This document shows positions 9,730 to 17,865 of a DNA stretch of 64,000 nt, one piece after another. Numbering within the stretch: the stretch's first letter is position 1; each line of letters opens with the position of its first letter. Source of the DNA: Actinomadura atramentaria DSM 43919 (GTDB taxonomy: Bacteria; Actinomycetota; Actinomycetes; Streptosporangiales; Streptosporangiaceae); contig NZ_KB907213.1 in assembly GCF_000381885.1 (NCBI RefSeq), positions 62,001 to 126,000 of the forward strand, read 5' to 3'. Made by a program: the position numbers and the translations under genes. A model generated the notes under the pieces. That model had not been told where the DNA came from. It saw only the letters and a list, made by a program, of their open reading frames with translations, and searched no databases.

Positions 9730-11576
9730 GACGCACCGCCCTTGGGCTTGTCGTCGTCCACGATCTCGGCGTCGACGACCTCGTCGTCCTGCGGCTCGGC
9801 GGTCGGACCGCCGTCCTGCGCGCCCGCCGCCGCGGCGTCGGGGTTCTGGGCGTACATCGCCGCGCCCATCTTCTGGCTGACCTGGCCGAGCTTGTCGGTC
9901 GCGGTCTTGATGGCGTCGACGTCGGTGCCGTCCAGCGCCGTCCGGACCTCCGCGACGGCCGCCTCGATCTCCGACTTCAGGTCCGCCGCGACCTTGTCCT
10001 CGTTCTCCTTGAGGAACTTCTCGGTCGAGTAGGCGAGGGTGTCGGCCTGGTTGCGGACCTCGGCCTCCTCCTTGCGGCGGCGGTCCTCCTCCGCGTACTG
10101 CTCGGCCTCGCGGACCATCTTGTCGATGTCGTCCTTCGGCAGCGCCGAGCCGCCGGTGATGGTCATCGACTGCTCGCGGCCCGTGCCCTGGTCCTTCGCG
10201 CTGACGTTCACGATGCCGTTCGCGTCGATGTCGAAGGTAACCTCGATCTGCGGGACGCCGCGCGGCGCCGGGGGCAGACCGGTGAGCTGGAACGTGCCGA
10301 GCTTCTTGTTCTGCGCGGCCATCGGACGCTCGCCCTGGTAGACCTGGATCTCCACGGACGGCTGGTTGTCGTCGGCGGTGCTGAACACCTCCGACCGCTT
10401 GGTCGGGATCGTGGTGTTCCGCTCGATGATCTTGGTGAAGACGCCGCCCTTGGTCTCGATGCCGAGGCTCAGCGGGGTCACGTCCAGCAGCAGGACGTCC
10501 TTGACCTCGCCCTTCAGCACGCCCGCCTGGAGCGCCGCGCCGATCGCGACGACCTCGTCGGGGTTGACGCCCTTGTTCGGGTCCTTGCCCGTCAGCTCGC
10601 GCACCACCTCGGACACGGCGGGCATCCGGGTCGAACCGCCGACCAGGACGACCTGGTCGATCTGCGACATCGACACGCCCGCGTCCTTCAGGACCTGGTT
10701 CACCGGGGCCTTCGTGCGCTCCAGCAGGTCCGCCGTGAGGCGCTGGAACTCCGCGCGCGTCAGCTTCTCGTCCAGGTGCAGCGGGCCCTCCGCCGACGCC
10801 GTGATGTACGGCAGGTTGATCTGCGTCTCCGACGAGCTGGACAGCTCGATCTTCGCCCGCTCCGCCGCGTCCCGCAGGCGCTGCAGCGCCATCTTGTCCT
10901 TGGCGAGGTCGACGCCGGTCTCGCTCTTGAAGCGGCCGGTCAGCCACTCGACGATCTTGTCGTCCCAGTCGTCGCCGCCGAGGTGGTTGTCGCCGCTGGT
11001 GGCCTTCACCTCCACGACGCCGTCGCCGACCTCCAGCAGGGACACGTCGAACGTGCCGCCGCCCAGGTCGAAGACCAGGATCGTCGCCTCGTTCTCCTTC
11101 TCCAGGTGGTAGGCCAGCGCCGCCGACGTCGGCTCGTTGATGATGCGCAGGACGTTCAGGCCCGCGATCGTCCCGGCCTCCTTGGTGGCCTGGCGCTGGT
11201 GGTCGGAGAAGTACGCGGGCACCGTGATGACCGCGTCGGTGACCGGCTCGCCCAGGTACGCCTCCGCGTCCCGCTTGAGCTTCTGCAGCACGAACGCGCT
11301 GATCTGCTGCGGCGTGAAGTCCTTGCCGTCGATCGTGGTCTTCCAGTCCGTGCCGATCTCGCGCTTCACCGAGCGGATCGTCCGGTCCACGTTGGTCACC
11401 GCCTGGCGCTTGGCCGGGGCGCCCACGATGGCCTCGCCGGCCTTCTTGCCGAAGGCGACGACGGACGGCGTGGTCCGGTCACCCTCGGAGTTGGCGATGA
11501 CGGTGGGCTCGCCGCCCTCCAGGATCGCGACGACCGAGTTGGTCGTCCCGAGGTCGATGCCGACCGCACGTGCCAT
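9726..11576 (-). CDS. dnaK: Molecular chaperone DnaK (Hsp70)
   Basis: 616-aa Hsp70. The nucleotide-binding domain begins [19 protein letters not shown] and includes [18 protein letters not shown] and [12 protein letters not shown] motifs. The interdomain linker [15 protein letters not shown] leads into the beta-sandwich substrate domain and helical lid, with an Ala/Gly/Asp-rich C-terminus. The ATG at 11576 is chosen because it gives the canonical N-terminus and is preceded by GGAGGAC. An in-frame extension upstream is non-homologous. First gene of dnaK-grpE-dnaJ-hspR-clpB. Repressed through the HAIR site about 150 bp upstream. Confidence 0.98.
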   Translation of the reverse strand: MARAVGIDLGTTNSVVAILEGGEPTVIANSEGDRTTPSVVAFGKKAGEAIVGAPAKRQAVTNVDRTIRSVKREIGTDWKTTIDGKDFTPQQISAFVLQKLKRDAEAYLGEPVTDAVITVPAYFSDHQRQATKEAGTIAGLNVLRIINEPTSAALAYHLEKENEATILVFDLGGGTFDVSLLEVGDGVVEVKATSGDNHLGGDDWDDKIVEWLTGRFKSETGVDLAKDKMALQRLRDAAERAKIELSSSSETQINLPYITASAEGPLHLDEKLTRAEFQRLTADLLERTKAPVNQVLKDAGVSMSQIDQVVLVGGSTRMPAVSEVVRELTGKDPNKGVNPDEVVAIGAALQAGVLKGEVKDVLLLDVTPLSLGIETKGGVFTKIIERNTTIPTKRSEVFSTADDNQPSVEIQVYQGERPMAAQNKKLGTFQLTGLPPAPRGVPQIEVTFDIDANGIVNVSAKDQGTGREQSMTITGGSALPKDDIDKMVREAEQYAEEDRRRKEEAEVRNQADTLAYSTEKFLKENEDKVAADLKSEIEAAVAEVRTALDGTDVDAIKTATDKLGQVSQKMGAAMYAQNPDAAAAGAQDGGPTAEPQDDEVVDAEIVDDDKPKGGAS

Positions 11577-11723
11577 GTCTTCGTCCTCCGTAAGTCTCCG
11601 GTGCCGGCCTTCTTGGCTCAGCCGGAGCCGCCGCCCCGGTCGCGTCCCCCGCGCTGCGGCGGCCGGCCTCTTGTTGGTCTGCTGTCCGAGAGGGTGCCTC
11701 GCGGACCCGCCTCTTGTCAAATC

Positions 11724-11746
11724 AGTTGAGCCTAGGCGACTCAACT
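11724..11746 (-). promoter_or_regulatory. HAIR operator (HspR binding site) upstream of dnaK
   Basis: AGTTGAG-N9-CTCAACT is an inverted repeat that contains TTGAG-N9-CTCAA, the invariant core of the HAIR consensus CTTGAGT-N7-ACTCAAG. It lies about 150 bp upstream of the dnaK start, with HspR encoded in the same operon. A lone TTGAG half-site lies near 11773. I could not assign -10/-35 boxes with confidence. Confidence 0.88.
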
Positions 11747-11844
11747 TTGCTGACGTCCTCTACAACAGGACGGTTGAGCCGCCTATTCCGGTTCCGGGTG
11801 ATCTGGAAGATCCGTCCAGCGGATGAGGCCCCTACCCCTGGCGG

Positions 11845-12165
11845 ATGACGTCTCCCGCGCCGCCCACGCGTGCAGCGTCGGCCGCGTTCGGGAACGACGC
11901 CGTCTCGTCGGCGGTCCGCGCCGCCGCGTGCCGGGCGCTCGCGGACTCGCCGGGCGTGGTCGCGACCGGCCCGGCGTCCGACGCGAGGGGCCGCGCGGGC
12001 GTCGGCCTCAAGCTCGCCTCGGAGCCGCCGACCACCGTGATCATCGACCCGGACGGCCCGTCCGTGCTGACACAGTCGATGTCGGGCGGCGCGCCCGAAG
12101 ATCAGGTCGTCTACCTGGAGGCCGGCTGGACCGACGGACCGCCGCACGTCCCGAGCGTGCCCTAG
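11845..12165 (+). pseudogene. C-terminal remnant resembling CU044_5270-family protein
   Basis: A 106-aa frame (AACRALADSPGVVATGPASDARGRAGVGLKL... TTVIIDPDGPSVLTQSMS... VYLEAGWTDGPPHVPSVP) resembles the C-terminal domain of actinobacterial CU044_5270-type proteins (usually membrane-anchored, several hundred residues, often downstream of ECF sigma genes). The N-terminal part, including the membrane anchor, is missing: a stop lies in frame at 11824-11826 just before the only ATG, and no good Shine-Dalgarno is present. It is therefore probably a truncated gene rather than a functional small protein. Its TAG stop overlaps the TAG stop of the convergent dehydrogenase gene in a CTAG palindrome. Confidence 0.6.
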
Positions 12166-13688
12166 CCGAGCAGGTCGGCGGGGGTCGTGCCGGGTTCGGT
12201 CAGGGGGAGGCCGAGCCCGGCGCGGTCCGTCAGCCAGCGGCTCGGGCGGTAGCGGGGGTCGCCGGTGCGGGCGAGCAGGCCCGTCAGGACGGTGTGGAGG
12301 CGCGCGGCCCCTGCCGCGTCGCCCCATTCCAGGGGGCCGCGCGGGTAGCCGAGGCCCAGGCGGACGGCGGCGTCGATGTCGGCGGGCGTCGCCAGGCGCT
12401 GCTCCGCGATCTCGGCGGCGACGTTGACGATCGACGCCAGCAGCCGTGCCGCGACGGGCGCGGGCGCGTCGCGGACGACCGTCACGTCCCGCCCCGTCGC
12501 GGCGAGCGCCGCCCACGCCGCGCGGCCCGCCGCCGGATCGACGCCGGGGTGGACGGCCAGCGTCAGCCGCGACGCGAACCCGCCGAACGGGTCCACGCCG
12601 AGCGTCCGGTCGGCGGGCAGGCCGTCCTCCAGCGCGACGTCCAGCGCGGATCGGTCTTCCGGCGCGACGAGCACGACGGCCTCGTCGGACGGCCCGTCCG
12701 CGACCGGCACGCCCGCCGCGCGCAGCAGATCCGCGAGGACCGGAGCAGAGCGGACCCACACAGGCCGCCCCGTCACAGCAGGCGGCTCCGGCGCGGGCGG
12801 TTCCTGCTTCACTCCGTCCACGTACCGGTAGAAGCCCTCACCGGTCTTGCGCCCGAGCAACCCCGCCTGCATCCGCAGCCGCGTGATCCGGGACGGACGC
12901 AGCCGCGGCTCGCCGTGGAACCCCGCCCAGATCGTCTCCAGCACGGGATGCGAGACGTCGAGCCCGGTGAGGTCCATCAGCTCGAACGGCCCCATCCGCA
13001 GCCCGAGGACGTCCCGCGCGATCCGGTCCACGTCGGCGGGCGCCGCGACGGCCTCGGCGAGGATCGCCAGCGCCTCCGTCGCCAGCCCGCGCCCCGCGTG
13101 GTTCACCAGGAACCCGGGCGTGTCGGGCGCGGTGACGGGCGTGTGCCCGAACCGCCGGACGAGCGCCGTGAACGCCCCCGGCACCCACCCGGCCGTCCGC
13201 GCGCCCGGCACGACCTCCACGACCTTCATCAGCGGCACCGGGTTGAAGAAGTGCAGCCCCGCGAGCCGCGACGGGTCCGCGAGCGCCGCGCCGATCTCCG
13301 TCACCGACAGCGAGCTGGTGTTCGTCGCGAAAAGCATCGAAGCGGGCGCGACCTTCTCCAACGCGGCGAACAACTCCCGCTTGACCGTCAGATCCTCGCG
13401 GACGGCCTCCACGACCAGATCGCAGCCGTCCAGCGGAGCGAGAGGGCCGTCCACCGGCCGCAGCCGGGAGCGGGCCGCCGCCGCGTCCTCGCCGGTCATC
13501 CGGCCCTTCGCGGCGAGCCGGTCGAACATCGCGCCGACCTGCTCCACCGCGTCCGCGACGGCCTCCGGACGCGCGTCCGCCAGCTCCACGGCCGCGCCGC
13601 CCGCCGCCGCCCACTGCGCGATGCCCCGGCCCATCGCGCCGGCGCCGATGACGCGGATCACCGCGACCCGCTCCGCCCAGTCCGCCAT
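12162..13688 (-). CDS. 3-hydroxyacyl-CoA dehydrogenase, PaaH/FadB2 type
   Basis: 508-aa NAD-dependent 3-hydroxyacyl-CoA dehydrogenase that oxidises the 3-hydroxy group of acyl-CoA in beta-oxidation or phenylacetate degradation. The N-terminal Rossmann fold has VIGAGAMGRGIAQWAAAGG at residues 12-30 and FATNTSSLSVTEI and GLHFFNPVPLMKVVEVV near 110-150. A 3HCDH C-terminal domain follows (ELMDLTGLDVSHPVLETIW, GLLGRKTGEGFYRY), then a second C-terminal repeat (AEIAEQRLATPADIDAAVRLGLGYPRGPLEW), the two-domain layout of PaaH. The ATG at 13688 gives the normal N-terminus; the longer upstream frame is spurious. Near the EtfD-like gene, in keeping with fatty-acid oxidation. Confidence 0.95.
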   Translation of the reverse strand: MADWAERVAVIRVIGAGAMGRGIAQWAAAGGAAVELADARPEAVADAVEQVGAMFDRLAAKGRMTGEDAAAARSRLRPVDGPLAPLDGCDLVVEAVREDLTVKRELFAALEKVAPASMLFATNTSSLSVTEIGAALADPSRLAGLHFFNPVPLMKVVEVVPGARTAGWVPGAFTALVRRFGHTPVTAPDTPGFLVNHAGRGLATEALAILAEAVAAPADVDRIARDVLGLRMGPFELMDLTGLDVSHPVLETIWAGFHGEPRLRPSRITRLRMQAGLLGRKTGEGFYRYVDGVKQEPPAPEPPAVTGRPVWVRSAPVLADLLRAAGVPVADGPSDEAVVLVAPEDRSALDVALEDGLPADRTLGVDPFGGFASRLTLAVHPGVDPAAGRAAWAALAATGRDVTVVRDAPAPVAARLLASIVNVAAEIAEQRLATPADIDAAVRLGLGYPRGPLEWGDAAGAARLHTVLTGLLARTGDPRYRPSRWLTDRAGLGLPLTEPGTTPADLLG

Positions 13689-13744
13689 GACCGCCTCCTC
13701 GCTCGCCGTACTCCCGCGTCCGGACGCTATCGAAGCGGCGCGCG

Positions 13745-14329
13745 TCAGCCGCGCGGCGGCGTCCAGGACGGGTTCCGCCCGGACAGCCCGATCAGCCGGT
13801 CCAGCGGGGACGCGTCCGGCGGGACGGGCACGACCGGGCCGAACGCGTCGCCCGTCCGCTCCTCGCCGGGGGCGGGGGTGAGGACGCGGGCGCACGCCTC
13901 GACGTCCCGGTCGTCGGCGGCGAACGGCAGCTCGGCGGCGCGCGCGAGGTCCCAGCCGTGGACGACCAGCTCGTCCAGCGCGAACAGCCCGGCCGTCGCG
14001 CCGGGCAGGTCGACGCCGCCGACGCGCGTGTCGCCCGTCCACGCGGCCGGGTCGCGCCAGGCGGCGACGAGGTCGTCCAGCGCCGCCGGAATCCGGCCGC
14101 GCCAGTCGGGCGTCAGCCGGGACGCGTCGGGGGCGCGCCGTCCGCCGACGCCGGGCGGCACGGCCTTGCGCGCGGCGGCGGCGAAGGCGAGCGAGAACCC
14201 GTCGACGTGCTCCAGGAGGTCGCCGACGGTCAGCCCGGGGCAGGGCGTGGGCGCGGTGAGCAGGTCGTCGGGGATCTCGTTGGTGAGCGTGGCGAGCCGG
14301 TCGGCGGCCCGGCGCAGATCGGGAACCAT
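13745..14329 (-). CDS. TIGR03086-family protein (DinB/maleylpyruvate isomerase-like)
   Basis: 194-aa protein of the actinobacterial TIGR03086 family, related to mycothiol-dependent maleylpyruvate isomerase and DinB folds. N-terminus DLRRAADRLATLTNEIPDDLLTAPTPCPGLTVGDLLEHVDGFSLAFAAA matches the family, with the metal-ligand-like His in LLEHVDGF and a second His in LDELVVHGWDLARA. The ATG at 14329 is chosen because GAGGAG precedes it and it begins at the family's usual position. It stands upstream of, and in the same direction as, the 3-hydroxyacyl-CoA dehydrogenase with a 56-bp gap. Substrate unknown; a thiol-dependent transferase or isomerase role is inference. Confidence 0.88.
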   Translation of the reverse strand: MVPDLRRAADRLATLTNEIPDDLLTAPTPCPGLTVGDLLEHVDGFSLAFAAAARKAVPPGVGGRRAPDASRLTPDWRGRIPAALDDLVAAWRDPAAWTGDTRVGGVDLPGATAGLFALDELVVHGWDLARAAELPFAADDRDVEACARVLTPAPGEERTGDAFGPVVPVPPDASPLDRLIGLSGRNPSWTPPRG

Positions 14330-14713
14330 TGCGCGTCTCCTCGCGGTAGGGGACCGGCTCCATACCCCGCCCGGCGGACGGGACGACACCGGTCATCCAA
14401 GAGAGACCATCCGCGGTGTGAAAACTCGTCGAAGTACTCACCGGTGCAACAAGTGGGGCGCGGGACGCGAGAGACCGCCGGGAACCCCTGCCGAAGCGCT
14501 CCCGCCTCGCCCTACCATGAAACGGAATCACCGGGAGTCACCACCCGAAAGCGGCGCAAACTTCAGAGGGTCGGGCGCACGACGGTCATCCGGGGGTCGA
14601 CCCCCCGGCGTGCGACCACTTAAGCTACTGGCGAGTAGTATTCCCGCATGGAGACCGGTCTGTCGCGAGCCCTACGCTGACAGCCAACGCCCGTACCTCA
14701 GGAGGACGGAACA
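14330..14713. other. 384-bp divergent promoter region
   Basis: Separates the TIGR03086 gene (minus) from the EtfD-like gene (plus). It holds a perfect GGGGGTCGACCCCC palindrome (14591-14604), the operator-like CTACTggcgAGTAG (14624-14637) and an AGGAGGAC ribosome-binding site. No additional gene is supported. Confidence 0.7.
14624..14637 (+). promoter_or_regulatory. Palindromic operator-like site upstream of etfD-like gene
   Basis: CTACT-ggcg-AGTAG is a perfect 5+5 palindrome about 75 bp upstream of the GTG start. It overlaps a possible -10 (TAGTAT at 14635-14640). Short palindromes of this kind are typical of TetR-family repressors, several of which control beta-oxidation genes. The binding protein is unknown. 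Confidence 0.4.
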
Positions 14714-16852
14714 GTGTTCTGGGTCACATTGATAATCGGGGTCGCCGGGACGGCGGTCGCGTTGGCGCTGGCGGGGCGCCGCGTCCTCTTCCTGTACTCG
14801 GTCGCCAAGAGCGGCCAGCCCGACCCCGAGCGCGTGCTGCAGGTCAAGCGTGACCCCAAGGCCGACATCGAGGGCCAGGTCACCGAGGTCCTCGGCCAGC
14901 GCAAGCTGCTGAAGTGGTCCCTGGCCGGCGCCGCCCACGCCGCCGTCATGTGGGCGTTCTTCCTGCTGGCGACGGTGTACCTGGAGGCGGCGGTCGCGCT
15001 GCTCGCCGGGCTGGACAAGAAGATCCCGTGGCTCCAGACGTGGCCGCCGATCGGCTTCGTCCAGGACACGATCGCGCTGGCGTGCGCGCTGGGCCTCGCG
15101 GTGTTCACCGCGATCCGCGTCAAGAACTCGCCGAAGCGCATCGGCCGCAAGTCGCGGTTCAAGGGCTCGCACCTGTCCGGCGCGTGGATCACGCTGTTCA
15201 TGATCTTCAACGTGATCTGGACGATGTTCTTCTTCCGGGGCGTCGAGTGGGCCAACGGCAACCTCCCGTACGGGAAGGGCGCGTACTTCTCCTGGGTCGT
15301 CGGGCAGCTCTTCGACGGGCTCAGCCACCACACGCTGGAGATCCTGGAGTCCATCGGCCTGCTGCTGCACATCGGCGTCGCGCTGGTCTTCCTGATCTTC
15401 GTCGTCCACTCCAAGCACCTGCACATCTTCCTCGCGCCGCTGAACGTCATGTTCAAGCGCCGCCCGGACGGCCTGGGCGCGGCCCAGCCGATGATGAGCA
15501 AGGGCAAGCCGCTGGACTTCGAGGAGGCCGACCCCGACGAGGACACCTTCGGCCGCGGCAAGATCGAGGACTTCACCTGGAAGGGCTTCCTCGACATGGC
15601 GACCTGCACCGAGTGCGGTCGCTGCCAGTCCCAGTGCCCCGCGTGGAACACCGGCAAGCCGCTGTCCCCGAAGATGGTCATCCTCGAACTGCGCGACCAC
15701 GCCCTCGCCAAGGCCCCGTACATGCTGGCCTCCGAGGAGCAGCGCGAGAAGTTCACCGACGAGCAGAAGGCCGCCATGCAGGTGGACCGCGAGCTCGTCG
15801 CCGAGGACGGCGTCATCCACCCGGACGTCCTGTGGTCCTGCACCAACTGCGGCGCCTGCGTCGAGCAGTGCCCCGTGGACATCGAGCACATCGACCACAT
15901 CCTCGACATGCGCCGCTTCCAGGTGATGATCGAGTCCTCGTTCCCGAGCGAGGCCGGCGTCATGCTGAAGAACCTGGAGAACAAGGGCAACCCGTGGGGC
16001 ATGTCCGAGATGAAGCGCCTCGAGTGGATCGAGGAGCTGGACTTCGAGGTCGAGGTCGTCGACGAGAAGCTCCCCGAGGACACCGAGTACCTGTTCTGGG
16101 TCGGCTGCGCGGGCGCCCTGGAGGACCGGGCGAAGAAGACCACCAAGGCCGTCGCGGAGCTGCTGCACATCGCGGGCGTCAAGTTCGCGGTGCTCGGCCC
16201 GATGGAGGCCTGCACCGGTGACCCGGCGCGCCGCCTCGGCATGGAGTTCGTCTTCCAGATGCTCGGCCAGCAGAACGTCGAGACGCTGAACGAGGCGGGC
16301 GCCAAGAAGATCGTCGCGACCTGCCCGCACTGCTTCAACACGCTCGCCAACGAGTACCCGCAGATCGGCGGGGAGTACGAGGTCGTCCACCACACCCAGC
16401 TCCTGGCGCACCTGGTCGAGGAGGGCAAGCTCACCCCGGTCAACCCGATCGAGGAGAACATCACCTACCACGACCCCTGCTTCCTGGGCCGGCACAACAA
16501 GGTCTACAAGCAGCCGCGCGACATCATGGCGACCGTCCCCGGCGTCAAGACGCAGGAGATGCACCGCCACAAGGAGCGGGGCTTCTGCTGCGGCGCGGGC
16601 GGCGCGCGGATGTGGATGGAAGAGCGCATCGGCAAGCGCATCAACACCGAGCGCGTGGACGAGGCGCTGGAGACCGACCCCGACACCGTCTCCACGGCGT
16701 GCCCGTTCTGCCTGGTCATGCTGGGCGACGCGATCAACGAGAAGAAGAACGAGGGCGCGGCGAAGGAGACGCTGGAGGTCGTGGACGTCTCCCAGCTCCT
16801 GATCCGCTCCATCAAGGGCGAGGCGCCCAAGGAGGCCGTCGCCGCCGAGTGA
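14714..16852 (+). CDS. Membrane (Fe-S) heterodisulfide-reductase-like protein, EtfD type
   Basis: 712-aa membrane iron-sulfur protein of the actinobacterial family that includes M. tuberculosis Rv0338c (EtfD), which passes electrons from electron-transfer flavoprotein (acyl-CoA dehydrogenases) to the menaquinone pool. Visible: N-terminal helix (residues 2-20), then further membrane helices (about 70-95, 113-135, 157-175, 215-235). Two [4Fe-4S] ferredoxin motifs follow, CTECGRCQSQCP near 297 and CTNCGACVEQCP near 376. Two CCG-type cysteine domains come next (ACTGDPARR with CPHCFNT, then HDPCFLGRHN and GFCCGAGGARMW). GTG start with AGGAGGAC upstream. A strong terminator follows. The nearby 3-hydroxyacyl-CoA dehydrogenase supports a beta-oxidation role. 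Confidence 0.9.
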   Translation: MFWVTLIIGVAGTAVALALAGRRVLFLYSVAKSGQPDPERVLQVKRDPKADIEGQVTEVLGQRKLLKWSLAGAAHAAVMWAFFLLATVYLEAAVALLAGLDKKIPWLQTWPPIGFVQDTIALACALGLAVFTAIRVKNSPKRIGRKSRFKGSHLSGAWITLFMIFNVIWTMFFFRGVEWANGNLPYGKGAYFSWVVGQLFDGLSHHTLEILESIGLLLHIGVALVFLIFVVHSKHLHIFLAPLNVMFKRRPDGLGAAQPMMSKGKPLDFEEADPDEDTFGRGKIEDFTWKGFLDMATCTECGRCQSQCPAWNTGKPLSPKMVILELRDHALAKAPYMLASEEQREKFTDEQKAAMQVDRELVAEDGVIHPDVLWSCTNCGACVEQCPVDIEHIDHILDMRRFQVMIESSFPSEAGVMLKNLENKGNPWGMSEMKRLEWIEELDFEVEVVDEKLPEDTEYLFWVGCAGALEDRAKKTTKAVAELLHIAGVKFAVLGPMEACTGDPARRLGMEFVFQMLGQQNVETLNEAGAKKIVATCPHCFNTLANEYPQIGGEYEVVHHTQLLAHLVEEGKLTPVNPIEENITYHDPCFLGRHNKVYKQPRDIMATVPGVKTQEMHRHKERGFCCGAGGARMWMEERIGKRINTERVDEALETDPDTVSTACPFCLVMLGDAINEKKNEGAAKETLEVVDVSQLLIRSIKGEAPKEAVAAE

Positions 16853-16867
16853 CGGTCCGCTTTCTCC

Positions 16868-16898
16868 GGCCCCGATCCCGTTTCTTGGGATCGGGGCC
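16868..16898 (+). terminator. Intrinsic terminator after the EtfD-like gene
   Basis: Perfect 12-bp stem GGCCCCGATCCC / GGGATCGGGGCC with a 7-nt loop, followed directly by GTTTTCTTGTT. One of the few canonical U-rich terminators in the window. Confidence 0.93.
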
Positions 16899-16977
16899 GT
16901 TTTCTTGTTATCCGGGGTGACCTGCCGGGTCTGCTTGGTGTTCGGACGGACATCGGGAGACACCGGAAGGAACTTCG

Positions 16978-17733
16978 ATGAGCGATCCCTACGCGCGGTT
17001 CTGGGCGTCCGGGAAGCGGCGTCGGCGCGGACGCGCGGTCGCGGGCGCGGCCGGGCTCACCGCGCTCGCCTGCGTCGCGGGGTACGTCGTGACGGGCGGG
17101 ACGGGCGGGTCCGGCGGCGGTTCGGCCGGGACGTCGCTCGCGGCGGACGCCGGACGGGCCTCGACGCCGCCGCGCACCGCGTCCGCCGCGCCCTCGCACG
17201 CGGCGTCGCCCCGGACCGCGCCGTCGCACGCGGCGGCGGGGAAGGAGCGGGTGCGGTCGCGGACGGAGGCGTCCAGCACGGCGACGCCGTCGCCCCGCCC
17301 GACGAAACCGGCCGCGCCGGGCGCGGGTTCCGGCTCGGGTTCCGCCGGCTCCGGCCCGGCCGCGCAGGTCCTCGCGCTGGTGAACGCCGAGCGCGCCCGG
17401 CACGGCTGCCGCCCCGTGACGGCCGACGCGCGGCTGCGCCGCGCCGCGCAGGCGTTCTCCGCGGACATGGCCGCGCGGAACTTCTTCGACCACACGTCCC
17501 CGGACGGCTCGACGCCCGGCGACCGGATCACCGCCGCCGGATACCGCTGGTCGACGTACGGCGAGAACATCGCGGCGGGCCAGCGGACCCCGGCGGACGT
17601 CATGAACGCCTGGATGAACAGCCCCGGCCACCGCGCGAACATCCTGAACTGCGCGTTCACGGGCCTGGGCGTCGGCCTCGCCACCGCGGGCGGCACCCCC
17701 CGCTGGACCCAAGACTTCGCCGCCCCACGCTGA
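16978..17733 (+). CDS. Membrane-anchored CAP-domain (SCP-like) protein
   Basis: 251-aa secreted or anchored protein. The basic N-terminus (ASGKRRRRGR) precedes one hydrophobic segment at about residues 20-38 (AVAGAAGLTALACVAGYVV), then an Ala/Ser/Pro-rich disordered stretch to about residue 120. The CAP domain (CRISP/antigen 5/PR-1 fold) follows from about 125 to the end: VLALVNAERARHGCRPVTAD, FFDHTSPDGSTPGDRITAAGY, YGENIAAGQRTPADVMNAWMNSPGHRANILN, with the family His and Glu residues (HTSPDG, GENIA, GHR) present. It converges on a sigma-factor gene carrying a paralogous CAP domain. Function of bacterial CAP proteins is largely unknown. Confidence 0.92.
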   Translation: MSDPYARFWASGKRRRRGRAVAGAAGLTALACVAGYVVTGGTGGSGGGSAGTSLAADAGRASTPPRTASAAPSHAASPRTAPSHAAAGKERVRSRTEASSTATPSPRPTKPAAPGAGSGSGSAGSGPAAQVLALVNAERARHGCRPVTADARLRRAAQAFSADMAARNFFDHTSPDGSTPGDRITAAGYRWSTYGENIAAGQRTPADVMNAWMNSPGHRANILNCAFTGLGVGLATAGGTPRWTQDFAAPR

Positions 17734-17865
17734 CCCCACCCCACCCCACCCACCGCCACGCCGTTGAACTCCCGCCCACCGCACCGCGACCCAACGCGGG
17801 ACGCCGCACTTCCGCCAACGCACGACGCCGCGCGCCCCGCGCCGCCGCGGGCGGGGTCGGGCGGG

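Noticed and set aside
9730..10947. Upstream in-frame extension of grpE (ORF to 10947)
   Set aside because: Overlaps dnaK in another frame and reads as Arg/Gly-rich noise; GrpE begins at the GTG at 9729.
14591..14604. GGGGGTCGACCCCC palindrome as an operator
   Set aside because: Perfect but low-complexity in GC-rich DNA and not repeated elsewhere in the window.
11823..14732. 969-aa plus-strand open frame
   Set aside because: Antisense to the 3-hydroxyacyl-CoA dehydrogenase and TIGR03086 genes; Arg/Pro-rich with no motif.
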